This document shows positions 24,172-32,790 of a stretch of DNA of 45,422 nt, piece by piece. The first letter of the stretch is position 1, and each line of letters opens with the position of its first letter. Source of the stretch: Candidatus Nitrosopumilus sp. (lineage in GTDB: Archaea > Thermoproteota > Nitrososphaeria > Nitrososphaerales > Nitrosopumilaceae); assembly GCA_029862085.1 (NCBI GenBank), contig JAOTXZ010000010.1, positions 1 to 45,422 on the forward strand, in the 5' to 3' direction. Both the position numbers and the translations under genes were made by a program. The notes beneath the pieces were generated by a model. It worked only from the letters and a program-made list of their open reading frames with translations. It was not told the DNA's origin and ran no database searches.

Positions 24172-24812
24172 AGTACACCTTCCTCTGCTTCGGGAGGAAT
24201 TCCAATTTTTTCAGAATACAAGTCTCCTGTGAGATCTTTTCTTTTCGAAATCCCTCTCTTCATTTTATGAAATGTGACTGTAAGATCTGATTTTACAAAG
24301 ATATTTGCAGTCTCACCTGTATCAGGATTTAATCCAGATGGAACATCTACTGCAAACTTAAAGCATTTTAATTCATTCATGTAATTTATCGCAGATGCAT
24401 ATGGCTCCCTAATCTCACCAGAAATACCCGTACCTAAAATTCCATCAATTACAACATCTGGATTAAAATCAAAACTAGCATTATTGCCAGAAATTAGTTT
24501 GACTGATGACATTTTTTTCAAGATTGACCAATTCCAACTACTTTCCTCAGTTTTGATTTTTTCAGGAGGTCCAAGTAAAACCACAGTTACCAAAGAACCG
24601 TAACCTGACAGGTGTCTTGCCATTACTAGAGCATCTCCACCGTTGTTTCCCATACCAACAAAAATCAAAATTTTCTTCTTCTTAAGATCAAGTTTTTCTG
24701 CTAACTTTTTGACAGCGGCAGCACCCGCATTTTCCATCATGAATTTTTTTAAAAATCCCATATCGTGTCCGTTATTTTCGATTTGGTACATTTGATCAAC
24801 AGATATTTCCAT
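24168..24812 (-). CDS. nnrE: NAD(P)HX epimerase, YjeF N-terminal domain
   Basis: NnrE epimerises the hydrated, damaged forms of NADH and NADPH so the dehydratase NnrD can repair them. The 214-residue protein has the YjeF_N fold with IFVGMGNNGGDALVMAR (about 50-66) and DGILGTGISGEIREP with AVDVPSGLNPDTG (about 123-164). The C-terminal NnrD domain usual in prokaryotes is absent here, so NnrD must be encoded elsewhere or be missing. First gene of a three-gene minus-strand unit with the MBL-fold and CobT-like genes. Confidence 0.88.
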   Translation of the reverse strand: MEISVDQMYQIENNGHDMGFLKKFMMENAGAAAVKKLAEKLDLKKKKILIFVGMGNNGGDALVMARHLSGYGSLVTVVLLGPPEKIKTEESSWNWSILKKMSSVKLISGNNASFDFNPDVVIDGILGTGISGEIREPYASAINYMNELKCFKFAVDVPSGLNPDTGETANIFVKSDLTVTFHKMKRGISKRKDLTGDLYSEKIGIPPEAEEGVL

Positions 24813-24883
24813 AATTAGATGGAAAATAGATGTAAAATAAGAGCTTTAGCCTGCTCCTTTTAGGAGGAAAAAGAGGATAAAAA

Positions 24884-25084
24884 TTAATCTTCATCGACTT
24901 TTTGGTTATATTCCTCTATCTTACGATTGTATTCATCAATCTTTTTGTTATCTTCATCGATATCGCCTTCAAAAAGTTCAGGATTTTCTTCTTTAGCTAT
25001 TTTCATAAGTTTCTTGAATGTGTCGGGATCATTTTTTTGAAGATCCAAAAGTAATTTTCCTATTGATTCATCCAAGTTACTCAT
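24884..25084 (-). CDS. small acidic coiled-coil protein
   Basis: A 66-residue protein starting MSNLDESIGKLLLDLQ. It is strongly acidic and its second half has a repeating pattern (KKIDEYNRKIEEYNQKVDED) with heptad-like hydrophobics. No family is recognised. A small hairpin, CTCCT and AGGAG around TTT (24854-24866), lies after its end and before the epimerase gene. It may mark a processing or end point. Confidence 0.65.
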   Translation of the reverse strand: MSNLDESIGKLLLDLQKNDPDTFKKLMKIAKEENPELFEGDIDEDNKKIDEYNRKIEEYNQKVDED

Positions 25085-25216
25085 ATGGTTATTTGCTACT
25101 CAAATAGGGTATTTTTACTAATCTAAAATACCAAATTTAGAAGATGCTCATCCTTTACAAAAAATAATTTCAATTCTCAAGAATGTTTTAATTGATATTA
25201 GTTCCCCGTAGAACTG

Positions 25217-26242
25217 TTGAAGATGTTTTTTCTTTTACTACCATTGCTTTTTTCATTTCCACTTTCCTTTGCACAAGAACCCTCAGAAGGCTGGAAAAGG
25301 TTGAGCGATATGCCAGAAGTAAGATCTGAGATGGAATCTGCTGCAATAAATGATAAGATCTATGTTGCTGGAGGATTCAACAGCCAATCAGAGGGAACTA
25401 ACACAGTTTTCATCTATGACATTAAAGAGGATACATGGGAAACCGGAGCTCCAATGCCGTTGTCTTTACATCACGCAGCAACAACGTCTTTTGAAGAAAA
25501 GTTGTATGTTGTTGGTGGCTACCTTGATTCTTGGATACCCTCAAATTCTCTGCTAATTTATGATTCAAAAATGAATATTTGGACAGTAGGGCCTGACATG
25601 CCAACTGCACGTGGAGCATTGACTGCACAATTTCTAAATGGAGAATTGTTTGCCGTAGGTGGAGTCAATGAAGGCGTACTGTCGGTAAATGAAGCATATG
25701 ATCCAAAAACAAATGCTTGGGAAACAAAATCCAAAATGCCTTCATCTAGGGAACATCTTACCTCTGCAGTATTAGATGATCAACTCTATGTAATTGGAGG
25801 AAGAGATGGCAACCAATGGAATAAAGATCTCAATGAAAGATATAACCCCCAAAGTGATTCATGGGAAACTCTAGAACCCTTACCAACTGCCAGGAGTGGG
25901 TTGACTGCATCTGTTCTAAGTGGCGCAATCTTTGTGTTTGGGGGAGAAAGTAATCTTAAAACCTATGAGGAAAACGAAGTCTTTGTTCCGGGAGAGGGTT
26001 GGTTTTCACAACAACCAATGCCAATTTCAAGACATGGCTTATCCTCGACCACTATTGGAAATAATATCTATGTTATAGGCGGCGGAGTAACCCCTGGTTT
26101 TAGTTTTAGTGCCATAACAGAGGAATATCACAATACAGTAATCCCAGAATTTGGATCAATTGTGGGGTTAATTTTAGTAATATCTTTACTTTGCATCATT
26201 GTTTTAACCACAAAAAATTCCCTTTTTATCAGATTAAGATAA
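25217..26242 (+). CDS. extracellular Kelch-repeat protein with PEFG-CTERM end
   Basis: The 341-residue protein has a signal peptide (to about LSFA, residue 19), then six Kelch blades with the diglycine signatures AGG, VGG, VGG, IGG, FGG and IGG between about residues 20 and 290. Each has the Trp-containing strand typical of the fold (DTWETGAPMP, NAWETKSKMP, DSWETLEPLP). It ends VIPEFGSIVG, a helix and a basic tail. Kelch propellers bind proteins or sugars; here it would be displayed on the outer face of the membrane. The start is TTG 25217 or ATG 25223, both fitting an AT-rich box near 25187. Confidence 0.9.
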   Translation: MKMFFLLLPLLFSFPLSFAQEPSEGWKRLSDMPEVRSEMESAAINDKIYVAGGFNSQSEGTNTVFIYDIKEDTWETGAPMPLSLHHAATTSFEEKLYVVGGYLDSWIPSNSLLIYDSKMNIWTVGPDMPTARGALTAQFLNGELFAVGGVNEGVLSVNEAYDPKTNAWETKSKMPSSREHLTSAVLDDQLYVIGGRDGNQWNKDLNERYNPQSDSWETLEPLPTARSGLTASVLSGAIFVFGGESNLKTYEENEVFVPGEGWFSQQPMPISRHGLSSTTIGNNIYVIGGGVTPGFSFSAITEEYHNTVIPEFGSIVGLILVISLLCIIVLTTKNSLFIRLR

Positions 26243-26250
26243 TTTTTCTA

Positions 26251-27141
26251 TCAGTATGTAAGTTCTTGAATTTTTTTAACCGTATCATTTAGAGAATCAA
26301 CCAGGAATTTTTTCTCCGTAATGCTATCAGATTTTAAAAATGCCTGTCTATAATTTGAAAGTTTTTCTTGAAGAGATTTAATTTCTGCTCTGGGATCAAT
26401 TTCAACATTTTTAATTACAGAATTATCTTGATTCTCGCTATTGGGATTTGAATTTCCTTTGGACTCTGAATTTGGACAACCATAACAAGGAGCATCATCA
26501 TCATTTTCAAATCTTGGAAGTTTTCCTTTTACGTCAAAGTTTGTTTGAATATTCTCATCAGCAAATCCATATTTTATATTGAGTTCTTGGATATAGCTAA
26601 TCATTTCAATTCTTGGCATTGATGCATATTTGAAATATTCTCGTTGTGCGTCATAAAAGGATCCTCCATTTTCTAAAACTAGGTTTTTAGCAGCAATGGC
26701 CAGCTGCACCTTTGCATTTAGATAATCAAATTGGTCTCTAAAGATTCCATGATAGGTTTCATTTAATTTTAAGACAAAATTTTCGTGGGCATTTTTAGGT
26801 GTAAAATCAATGTATTTTTTTTCCATTGATTTAAGATCTGCTTTAAGCATTTCTTGAGAAAGTTTTCTGTTCTCTTCTATATCGATTTGCTGTTTTGTTG
26901 GTAGAGACTTTGGCGTTTCGCCTTCAGAAAGTTGTTTGTATTTTTGTTTTTGTGCTTCCATTTCTGCAATTATTTTCAAAGCCATTGGATTTTTTTTCAA
27001 TTTATCAGAAACTAAAATAGTTGGTTTATTATCAGATTCTGCGAATGCCAGAAGATCACTATTTGTAGTAGGTACAAGTAGTAAACCTGTCACCATTACT
27101 AGAACAGTTGTTAGAAGTTTTGGGCTAGTGATTTTATTCAC
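26251..27141 (-). CDS. secreted helical protein, unknown role
   Basis: The 296-residue protein has a signal peptide (to about LAFA, residue 33). The rest is mostly charged helices, including KIIAEMEAQKQKYKQL and EIKSLQEKLSNYRQAFL. A flexible acidic and Asn-rich stretch around 215-240 carries a CYGC pair. There is no anchor at the C-terminus, so it may be released or bound to other envelope proteins. It ends nine bases from the convergent Kelch protein gene. No family is recognised. Confidence 0.65.
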   Translation of the reverse strand: MNKITSPKLLTTVLVMVTGLLLVPTTNSDLLAFAESDNKPTILVSDKLKKNPMALKIIAEMEAQKQKYKQLSEGETPKSLPTKQQIDIEENRKLSQEMLKADLKSMEKKYIDFTPKNAHENFVLKLNETYHGIFRDQFDYLNAKVQLAIAAKNLVLENGGSFYDAQREYFKYASMPRIEMISYIQELNIKYGFADENIQTNFDVKGKLPRFENDDDAPCYGCPNSESKGNSNPNSENQDNSVIKNVEIDPRAEIKSLQEKLSNYRQAFLKSDSITEKKFLVDSLNDTVKKIQELTY

Positions 27142-27352
27142 GATTGTATAACTGAAGTTTTTATTAATAAAAGACAGGAAGGATTGATTCTGATCAATAA
27201 TTCGTAGGATTTTTGAGTAATGGTTATAACAAATGAAAATTCGAAAAAAAATTAATTATTTTGAAAGTAATCTTCCATTCAGAGCCTGATAAATACAATT
27301 AAAATTATTATTTTGCAAAGAACTTTATCCTAGTTTTTATTCATATTCTAAA
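27142..27352. other. intergenic region between divergent genes
   Basis: This 211-base AT-rich gap lies between the secreted helical protein (minus) and translin (plus). I see no coding sequence or RNA gene in it. It must hold both promoters; GTTTTTATTCATA near 27333 fits the TTG at 27353 only loosely. Confidence 0.5.
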
Positions 27353-27967
27353 TTGACATTAAAAAATGTAAAGTCATCATTGAACAAAATTTCAAAATCA
27401 TTAGCAGATGTTCAAGATAATAGAGAATTTTTGCTAAAAAATACAAGAGAAATAATTATTCTTTGTAGTCGCTCAATTATTTCTGTCCATAAAGGAGATT
27501 ACAAAACAGCAAGGAAAAACTTAGCACAAGCAGATGTGTTATTAAAAAAATATAGAAAAAAAGCAACCTCAGATTTGCGACGTTATCTAATTACATCTCA
27601 ACAAGAGTATGTAGAAGCTGCGGGTTTACTTGCAGTAGCTGAAGGAAAGGAAATCCCTTCATTTGAGAAATTAAAAGTTATGGAAGAATCTTATGTTTTA
27701 GGATTACTAGATTGTGTTGGAGAATTGAAAAGAATGATCTTTGATAAAATACGAACTGGTGATATTGATAAAGCCTTAAAGATATTTGATATCATGGAGA
27801 ATTTGTATCTGTATTTGTATCCATTTTCTATGTATGATAAAGTAGTAAAAGAAGCTAGAAGAAAGATTGACGTGGATAGGATTTTGGTAGAAGATGTAAG
27901 AGGAGCAATTACAGAAGAAAAAAGAAGATCTGAACTAATTAAAGCATTAAACAAATTAAAAAAATAA
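27353..27967 (+). CDS. translin-family protein
   Basis: Translins are all-helical proteins that form octameric barrels and bind or cut single-stranded RNA; the eukaryotic Translin-Trax complex takes part in small-RNA and tRNA processing. The 204-residue protein has the family pattern: CSRSIISVHKGDYKTARKNL, a central helix, GLLDCVGELKRMIFDKIRTGD, then ARRKIDVDRILVEDVRGAIT. The acidic residues of Trax-type nuclease sites cannot be judged by eye. The start is TTG at 27353. It ends 26 bases from the convergent tRNA gene. Confidence 0.85.
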   Translation: MTLKNVKSSLNKISKSLADVQDNREFLLKNTREIIILCSRSIISVHKGDYKTARKNLAQADVLLKKYRKKATSDLRRYLITSQQEYVEAAGLLAVAEGKEIPSFEKLKVMEESYVLGLLDCVGELKRMIFDKIRTGDIDKALKIFDIMENLYLYLYPFSMYDKVVKEARRKIDVDRILVEDVRGAITEEKRRSELIKALNKLKK

Positions 27968-27992
27968 ACCATTTTTGGTATGAAAACATGTA

Positions 27993-28077
27993 TGCGGGCG
28001 ATGGGATTTGAACCCACGAACTCCTAAGAGACTAGCCCCTCAAGCTAGCGCCTTTGGCCAGGCTGGGCGACGCCCGC
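27993..28077 (-). tRNA. tRNA-Leu (GAG)
   Basis: On the minus strand the acceptor arms GCGGGCG and CGCCCGC pair fully and the discriminator is A. The anticodon stem CTAGC/GCTAG encloses TTGAGGG, giving anticodon GAG for CUC and CUU leucine codons. The long variable arm and the TTCAAAT T-loop fit a class II leucine tRNA. CCA is not encoded and no intron is seen. The TATA element at 28098-28106 lies about 25 bases upstream. Confidence 0.95.
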
Positions 28078-28097
28078 AGCGAAGTTTCCTTGCATGG

Positions 28098-28106
28098 TTT
28101 TTATAA
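28098..28106. promoter_or_regulatory. shared TATA element of tRNA-Leu and rpoN
   Basis: TTTTTATAA on the plus strand reads TTATAAAAA on the minus strand. It is 28 bases from the rpoN start at 28130 and about 25 from the tRNA 5' end at 28077. One element could therefore position transcription in both directions. Confidence 0.5.
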
Positions 28107-28129
28107 TCCTTGATTACTTTTTCGTTCGT

Positions 28130-28366
28130 ATGTTAGTTCCTGTAAGATGTTTTACCTGTGGAAATCTTATTGCAGATAAATTTGAAGATTATCAAACTAG
28201 GGTGAAATCTGGAGAAAGCCCAGACAAGGTTTTAGATTCATTAGGAATCAGTCGATATTGTTGTAGAAGAATGTTATTAACAACAGTTGAAACCATTCAA
28301 CAAGTTGTTCCATTCTATGAGGCTATTCAGAGAAGACACCAAGAAGTTCAATCTGAGCTAGAATAG
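28130..28366 (+). CDS. rpoN: RNA polymerase subunit RpoN (Rpb10)
   Basis: RpoN is the small zinc subunit that helps assemble the D-L platform of archaeal RNA polymerase. I start at ATG 28130, giving 78 residues beginning MLVPVRCFTCGNLIADKF, exactly the family start. A longer frame from 28094 would run through the promoter. The zinc ligands are CFTC near the N-terminus and CC in RYCCRRML. It heads the enolase-uS2-isoprenoid gene series, a conserved archaeal order, and the next start codon is two bases after its stop. Confidence 0.95.
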   Translation: MLVPVRCFTCGNLIADKFEDYQTRVKSGESPDKVLDSLGISRYCCRRMLLTTVETIQQVVPFYEAIQRRHQEVQSELE

Positions 28367-28367
28367 A

Positions 28368-29606
28368 TTGTCAAAGATTACATCCATTGAAGGACGGCTT
28401 CTCTACAACAGTAGAGGAAGTAAAACAATCGAGGTAGATATTATTTCTGATAACAAATTTCTCGGTAGAGTATGCGCACCATCGGGGGCCAGTGTTGGAA
28501 AATATGAGGCTGTAAGTTTTCCAAATGAAAAGCCAGAAGAAAGCCTTCGAGTATTAAATGAAAATTCTCAGAAATTTATCGGTTTAGAAACATCAGATCT
28601 AAAATCAATTCATGACACTTTAAAAAGTCTGGATACCTCCTCTAATTATTCAGAAATTGGAGGAGCAATTGCTTTTGCCATAACTATCGCATCTGTGGAA
28701 TCAGCATCTAAATCACTGAATCAACCGTTGTTTCAAACCTTATCCTCTGAATCTTCTTTCAAGTTTCCATATCCAATAGGAAATATTTTAGGAGGTGGAG
28801 CTCATGCCGGTCCTGGAACACCAGACATTCAGGAAATTTTAATTTGCGCAATTGGTTCAAAGACAATCCGAGATGCAATAGAGACTAATTTATCAGTTCA
28901 TAAAGAATTACGTAAAGTTCTAGAAAAAGAAGATCCTAATTTTACTAATGGTAGAGGTGATGAAGGGGGGTGGGCTCCAAAATTAGACAACGAAAAAGCT
29001 TTGGAAGTTTCTGCGGTTGCAATTGAAAATTTAGGGTTCACTTTAGGAAAAGAAGTATCTCTCGGAGTAGACTTTGCCTCATCAACTCAATGGGATGGAC
29101 AGAAACAAAAGTATCTTTATGATAGAGCAGGATTTGAAAATTCCCCTGAACAACAAGTTGATTTTGCTGCAAACATTATTGAAAAATACAAATTAATTTA
29201 TGCCGAAGATGCTGTTCACGAAGAAGCCTTTGAGGATATGGCAGAATTGACGAAAAAATTTCCAAATACTCTAGTAACAGGAGATGATCTAACTGTAACA
29301 AACAAGAATATTCTAAGCAAGGCAATTGAATCAAAATCTTGTAATGCTGCCATCCTAAAAGTAAATCAAGCAGGAAGCCTTTATGATGCATTAGAATTTG
29401 CTGAGGTAGCTAATCAAAACAATGTAAAACTCATCACATCACATAGATCAGGAGAATCAATTGATTCTCATATTTCTCATATTGGTCTAGCAACAAAGTC
29501 AAAAATGCTCAAAGTGGGCATTGTTGGCGGGGAAAGAGTGGCAAAACTAAATGAGTTAATTCGACTCTCAGAGCATGATTTAATACGCGGTATGATTGAG
29601 ATTTAA
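28368..29606 (+). CDS. eno: enolase
   Basis: Enolase interconverts 2-phosphoglycerate and phosphoenolpyruvate, here mainly for gluconeogenesis. The 412-residue protein starts with TTG (MSKITSIEGRLLYNSRG). It has the loop APSGASVGKYEA, GGGAHAG, the metal-site acids in DFASS and YAEDAVHEE and in TGDDLTVTN, the lysine of ILKVNQAGS and the C-terminal SHRSGES. Some stretches, such as GIVGGERVAKLNELIRL, differ slightly from the bacterial form (GERTAKYN) but keep the key residues. Tightly packed after rpoN. Confidence 0.95.
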   Translation: MSKITSIEGRLLYNSRGSKTIEVDIISDNKFLGRVCAPSGASVGKYEAVSFPNEKPEESLRVLNENSQKFIGLETSDLKSIHDTLKSLDTSSNYSEIGGAIAFAITIASVESASKSLNQPLFQTLSSESSFKFPYPIGNILGGGAHAGPGTPDIQEILICAIGSKTIRDAIETNLSVHKELRKVLEKEDPNFTNGRGDEGGWAPKLDNEKALEVSAVAIENLGFTLGKEVSLGVDFASSTQWDGQKQKYLYDRAGFENSPEQQVDFAANIIEKYKLIYAEDAVHEEAFEDMAELTKKFPNTLVTGDDLTVTNKNILSKAIESKSCNAAILKVNQAGSLYDALEFAEVANQNNVKLITSHRSGESIDSHISHIGLATKSKMLKVGIVGGERVAKLNELIRLSEHDLIRGMIEI

Positions 29607-29613
29607 AATCGTA

Positions 29614-30237
29614 ATGAGTCAACAAGCAGAGTCTACGGACATCAAAAAGAAGGTTCTTTCAACAGGAATTAGAGTTGGAACACAAGTAAAAACAAAATTC
29701 ATGAAACCCTTCATTACAAAAGCAAGTCCTGAGGGTCTTTACATGTTAGATCTTGATATTACTCTTGAAAAAATAAAAACTGCCGCCAAATTCATCAATC
29801 GTATTGGAACAGACAAACTCATAGTTTGTTCAGGAAGGCAATATGCAAATACACCGATTGAGAAATTTTGCGAAATGCTAGACACAAAAAAATTACTAGG
29901 AAGATTTTTGCCTGGAACTCTCACCAATCCTTCTTTACCATACTATATTGAACCAAAATTAGTCTTAATTTCTGACCCACAGGTAGATGAACAAGCGATA
30001 ATTGAGGCAACAAATGCAGGCATACCAATCATTGGAATTTCTAACACCGATAACATCACTTCAAAGTTAGATGTAGTTATACCGGCCAACAATAGAGGAA
30101 GAAAAGCACTTGCTACTGTTTATTGGTTATTGGTTCGCCAAATTCTCATAGAAAGAGGGGAACTAAAAGAAGATGATCCAATGAAATACGAAATAGATGA
30201 TTTTGAAACAAAAATCACGGAAGAGGAAATCGAGTAA
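29614..30237 (+). CDS. rps2: ribosomal protein uS2
   Basis: uS2 binds the small subunit near the mRNA exit. I use ATG 29614 (MSQQAEST), seven bases after the enolase stop, rather than an upstream TTG at 29596 inside enolase. The 207-residue protein has GTQVKTKFMKPFI, GLYMLDLDITLEKIK, FLPGTLTNPSLPYYIEP and GIPIIGISNTDNITSKLD, all archaeal or eukaryotic uS2 features. The acidic C-terminus (DDFETKITEEEIE) is usual. It shares TAATG with the MEMO-like gene. Confidence 0.96.
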   Translation: MSQQAESTDIKKKVLSTGIRVGTQVKTKFMKPFITKASPEGLYMLDLDITLEKIKTAAKFINRIGTDKLIVCSGRQYANTPIEKFCEMLDTKKLLGRFLPGTLTNPSLPYYIEPKLVLISDPQVDEQAIIEATNAGIPIIGISNTDNITSKLDVVIPANNRGRKALATVYWLLVRQILIERGELKEDDPMKYEIDDFETKITEEEIE

Positions 30238-31070
30238 TGCAAATTAGAACACCGGCCGTAGCCGGAATGTTCTATCCCGGTGAAAAAAACAAATTAACAA
30301 AACTTATCGAGGATTGTTTTTTACATCCTTTTGGGCCAGGAGAGAAACCTCCCAAAAAAAATAGAGAAAAAATTTTAGGAGTTATTTGCCCACATGCAGG
30401 TTTTGTCTATTCTGGACCAATCGCGTGTAATTCATTTTATTCAATTTCTTCACAAACCCCAGAATTGTTTATAATCATTGGACCCAACCATTGGGGAATT
30501 GGAAGAAATGTTGCAACTATGAAAGATTGTAAATGGGAAACACCACTTGGAACAGTTGAGGTAGACTCTGAATCTGCCGAAGAGATATCTCTATTATCAC
30601 AAAACATAGAGTTGGATTTTTTTTCTCACACCCGAGAACATAGTTTAGAAGTACAAATCCCAATATTACAAAAAACATTTTCAAATTTCAAAATTTTGCC
30701 AATATCCTTGATTAATCAAAGTAAAGAAATAGCTGAGGATGTCGGATTAGCAATGGCAAGTATTGCAAAAAAGAAAAATGTCATGATAATTGGATCTTCG
30801 GATTTTACACATTACGAAACAAATGAATTTGCGCATGAACAAGACTTGGCTTTGATTAAGCCGATTTTAGAGATGGATGTAGACGCATTTTATGAGGTTT
30901 TGGAAAAAAGAAAAGTTACAGCATGTGGATATGGGGCAATTGCAGCCACAATTATTGCCTGCAAGGAACTTGGTGCCACAAAAGGAGAATTACTCAAATA
31001 TGCTACTAGTGGAGATGTGACTGGAGATACGAGTTCTGTTGTGGGATATGGATCAATAGTGTTTACTTGA
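30237..31070 (+). CDS. MEMO1-family protein (AmmeMemoRadiSam protein B)
   Basis: The 277-residue protein opens RTPAVAGMFYPG and has the conserved metal-site His residues: CPHAGFVYSGP, GPNHWG, HSLEVQIP and SSDFTHYE. MEMO proteins share a fold with nonheme iron dioxygenases, but the archaeal role is unknown; it is kept in this operon in many archaea between uS2 and mevalonate kinase, which hints at a link with isoprenoid synthesis or protein modification. Its ATG overlaps the uS2 stop by one base. Confidence 0.92.
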   Translation: MQIRTPAVAGMFYPGEKNKLTKLIEDCFLHPFGPGEKPPKKNREKILGVICPHAGFVYSGPIACNSFYSISSQTPELFIIIGPNHWGIGRNVATMKDCKWETPLGTVEVDSESAEEISLLSQNIELDFFSHTREHSLEVQIPILQKTFSNFKILPISLINQSKEIAEDVGLAMASIAKKKNVMIIGSSDFTHYETNEFAHEQDLALIKPILEMDVDAFYEVLEKRKVTACGYGAIAATIIACKELGATKGELLKYATSGDVTGDTSSVVGYGSIVFT

Positions 31071-32014
31071 AATCTAGAGCCTCTGCACCTGGAAAGATAA
31101 TTCTTTTTGGGGAGCATTTTGTAGTATATGGAGTTAAAGCTATTCTATGTGCAATTAACAAGAGAGTAATTGTTACGGCAGAAAAAATCACAGAAAATAA
31201 AATTTCAATAAAATCATCGATCGGAAATCTAGTATCATCTCCAAAAAAACCAATTGAAGAAATAGACAATCAATTTAGACCATTTTATTATTTGGCAGAT
31301 AAAATTATTCAAAAATATAATGAAAAATCAGGACTTGAAATAACAATAAACTCTGAAATTCCATTAGGAGTAGGATTAGGCTCATCCTCTGCATGTTGTG
31401 TTGCAAGTGCAGCTGCCATTTCAGGGGTTTTTACGAAAAATTCCAAAGAAGAAATTCTCCAAATGGCAATAGATGCTGAAAAAACTATTTTTCCAAATAC
31501 ATCTGGGGCAGATTCTACAGTTTGCACTTATGGAGGCCTTATGCAATACGATAAAAAAAATGGATATTCAGCAATAGACTCTGAAAATAATTTTGATTTG
31601 ATAATTGCAAATTCAAAAATCAGGCATTCCACAAAAGAAGTGGTTTCAAATGTAAAACTATTCCAAGAGAGAAACGAAGAAAAATTTTCCAAAATTTGTA
31701 ATGAAGAGAGTAAATTGATTGAGGACGTCCTAATTTGTATAAAGAATAACGATCTGGAAGGTATTGGGAGAAACATGATAAAAAATCAAGAATTTCTTGA
31801 AACAATTGGAGTGTCAAATGAAAAATTAAGAGACATGATAAAACTTTCAAATAAATTCTCATTTGGTGCAAAGCTGACAGGAGCAGGGAATGGAGGATGT
31901 ATTTTTTCTTTAACCGATGAGACCAATCTGGAAAAAACTATTCGGCAATTAAAGGAAAATGAGTATGAATGTTTTTCGGTAAAGATAGATTTTAGAGGAT
32001 TGGATACTTTTTAA
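31067..32014 (+). CDS. mvk: mevalonate kinase
   Basis: Mevalonate kinase makes 5-phosphomevalonate, the entry to the archaeal isoprenoid route. The 315-residue GHMP kinase has SAPGKIILFGEHFVVYG at the N-terminus, the ATP loop PLGVGLGSSSA (about 100-110) and KLTGAGNGGCIFSL near the end, with the catalytic Asp in TSGADSTVC. The TTG start overlaps the MEMO stop (TTGA). It is first of four isoprenoid genes in this run. Confidence 0.95.
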   Translation: MKSRASAPGKIILFGEHFVVYGVKAILCAINKRVIVTAEKITENKISIKSSIGNLVSSPKKPIEEIDNQFRPFYYLADKIIQKYNEKSGLEITINSEIPLGVGLGSSSACCVASAAAISGVFTKNSKEEILQMAIDAEKTIFPNTSGADSTVCTYGGLMQYDKKNGYSAIDSENNFDLIIANSKIRHSTKEVVSNVKLFQERNEEKFSKICNEESKLIEDVLICIKNNDLEGIGRNMIKNQEFLETIGVSNEKLRDMIKLSNKFSFGAKLTGAGNGGCIFSLTDETNLEKTIRQLKENEYECFSVKIDFRGLDTF

Positions 32015-32037
32015 TTGACTAGATATTTTTTGACATC

Positions 32038-32790
32038 ATGATCCTGATCAAATTGGGAGGTTCAATAATCACCAATAAGGAAAAACCTCTATCACCTAGG
32101 AAGAAAACTATAGAAAATATCGTAAAAAGTTTGAAAAAAATTGATGAACCAATTATCATTGTTCATGGAGGTGGCTCGTATGGTCATTATTGGTCCGTAA
32201 GATATGACATGCATACCAAACCGAAAAAATATGATACCAGAGGTGTATCGATAGTAAAAAATTCCATGATTGAGCTTGACAAAATAATTTTGGATGCATT
32301 TTTAAAAAACCATTTAAATCCTTATTGTTTACCTCCTACTGATTTTATGGCAGGAAACAAACCCATATCAAAAAAAGTTAAAGAGATGGAAAAAATTGCA
32401 AAATCAGGTTTAATCCCCATTACTTTCGGTGATGCACTTTGGTACGGTCAGAATAAAACCTACATTTTATCTGGAGATAAAATTATGACAATCATTTCAA
32501 AAATATTAAAACCAAGATTAAATATTTTTGCTCTAAATGAGGATGGTCTATACTCTGATCTAAAAACAAAAAAAATGATTTACGAACTTAAAGGTGAAAA
32601 GCCTACAATTTCAAAAAACAAAATGGATGTGACTGGAGGGATGTCTAGAAAAGTAGAAGAGGCATTAAAAATTTCAAAAAATGGATTTAATGTATTTTTT
32701 GTAAACGGTAACAAGCCAGAAAGGATTGTAAAGGCAATTAAAAATAAGAAATTTGAAGGAACATTGTTTAGAGGAAAAAGAAATGTCTGA
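32038..32790 (+). CDS. ipk: isopentenyl phosphate kinase
   Basis: IPK phosphorylates isopentenyl phosphate to isopentenyl diphosphate, the mark of the archaeal mevalonate pathway. The 250-residue amino-acid-kinase-fold protein has ILIKLGGSIITNK, the IPK-specific His in HGGGSYGHYW (about 50-55), PITFGDALW, LSGDKIM and MDVTGGMSRKVEEAL. The enzymes that feed isopentenyl phosphate are not in the window. The end overlaps the idi gene by eight bases. Confidence 0.95.
   Translation: MILIKLGGSIITNKEKPLSPRKKTIENIVKSLKKIDEPIIIVHGGGSYGHYWSVRYDMHTKPKKYDTRGVSIVKNSMIELDKIILDAFLKNHLNPYCLPPTDFMAGNKPISKKVKEMEKIAKSGLIPITFGDALWYGQNKTYILSGDKIMTIISKILKPRLNIFALNEDGLYSDLKTKKMIYELKGEKPTISKNKMDVTGGMSRKVEEALKISKNGFNVFFVNGNKPERIVKAIKNKKFEGTLFRGKRNV

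Noticed and set aside
24854-24866. Hairpin CTCCT-TTT-AGGAG as a strong terminator
   Set aside because: The stem is only five pairs and no T run follows it on the relevant strand; noted only as a possible processing point.
28094-28129. N-terminal extension of RpoN
   Set aside because: It runs over the TATA element and the family start is MLVPVRCFTCG at 28130.
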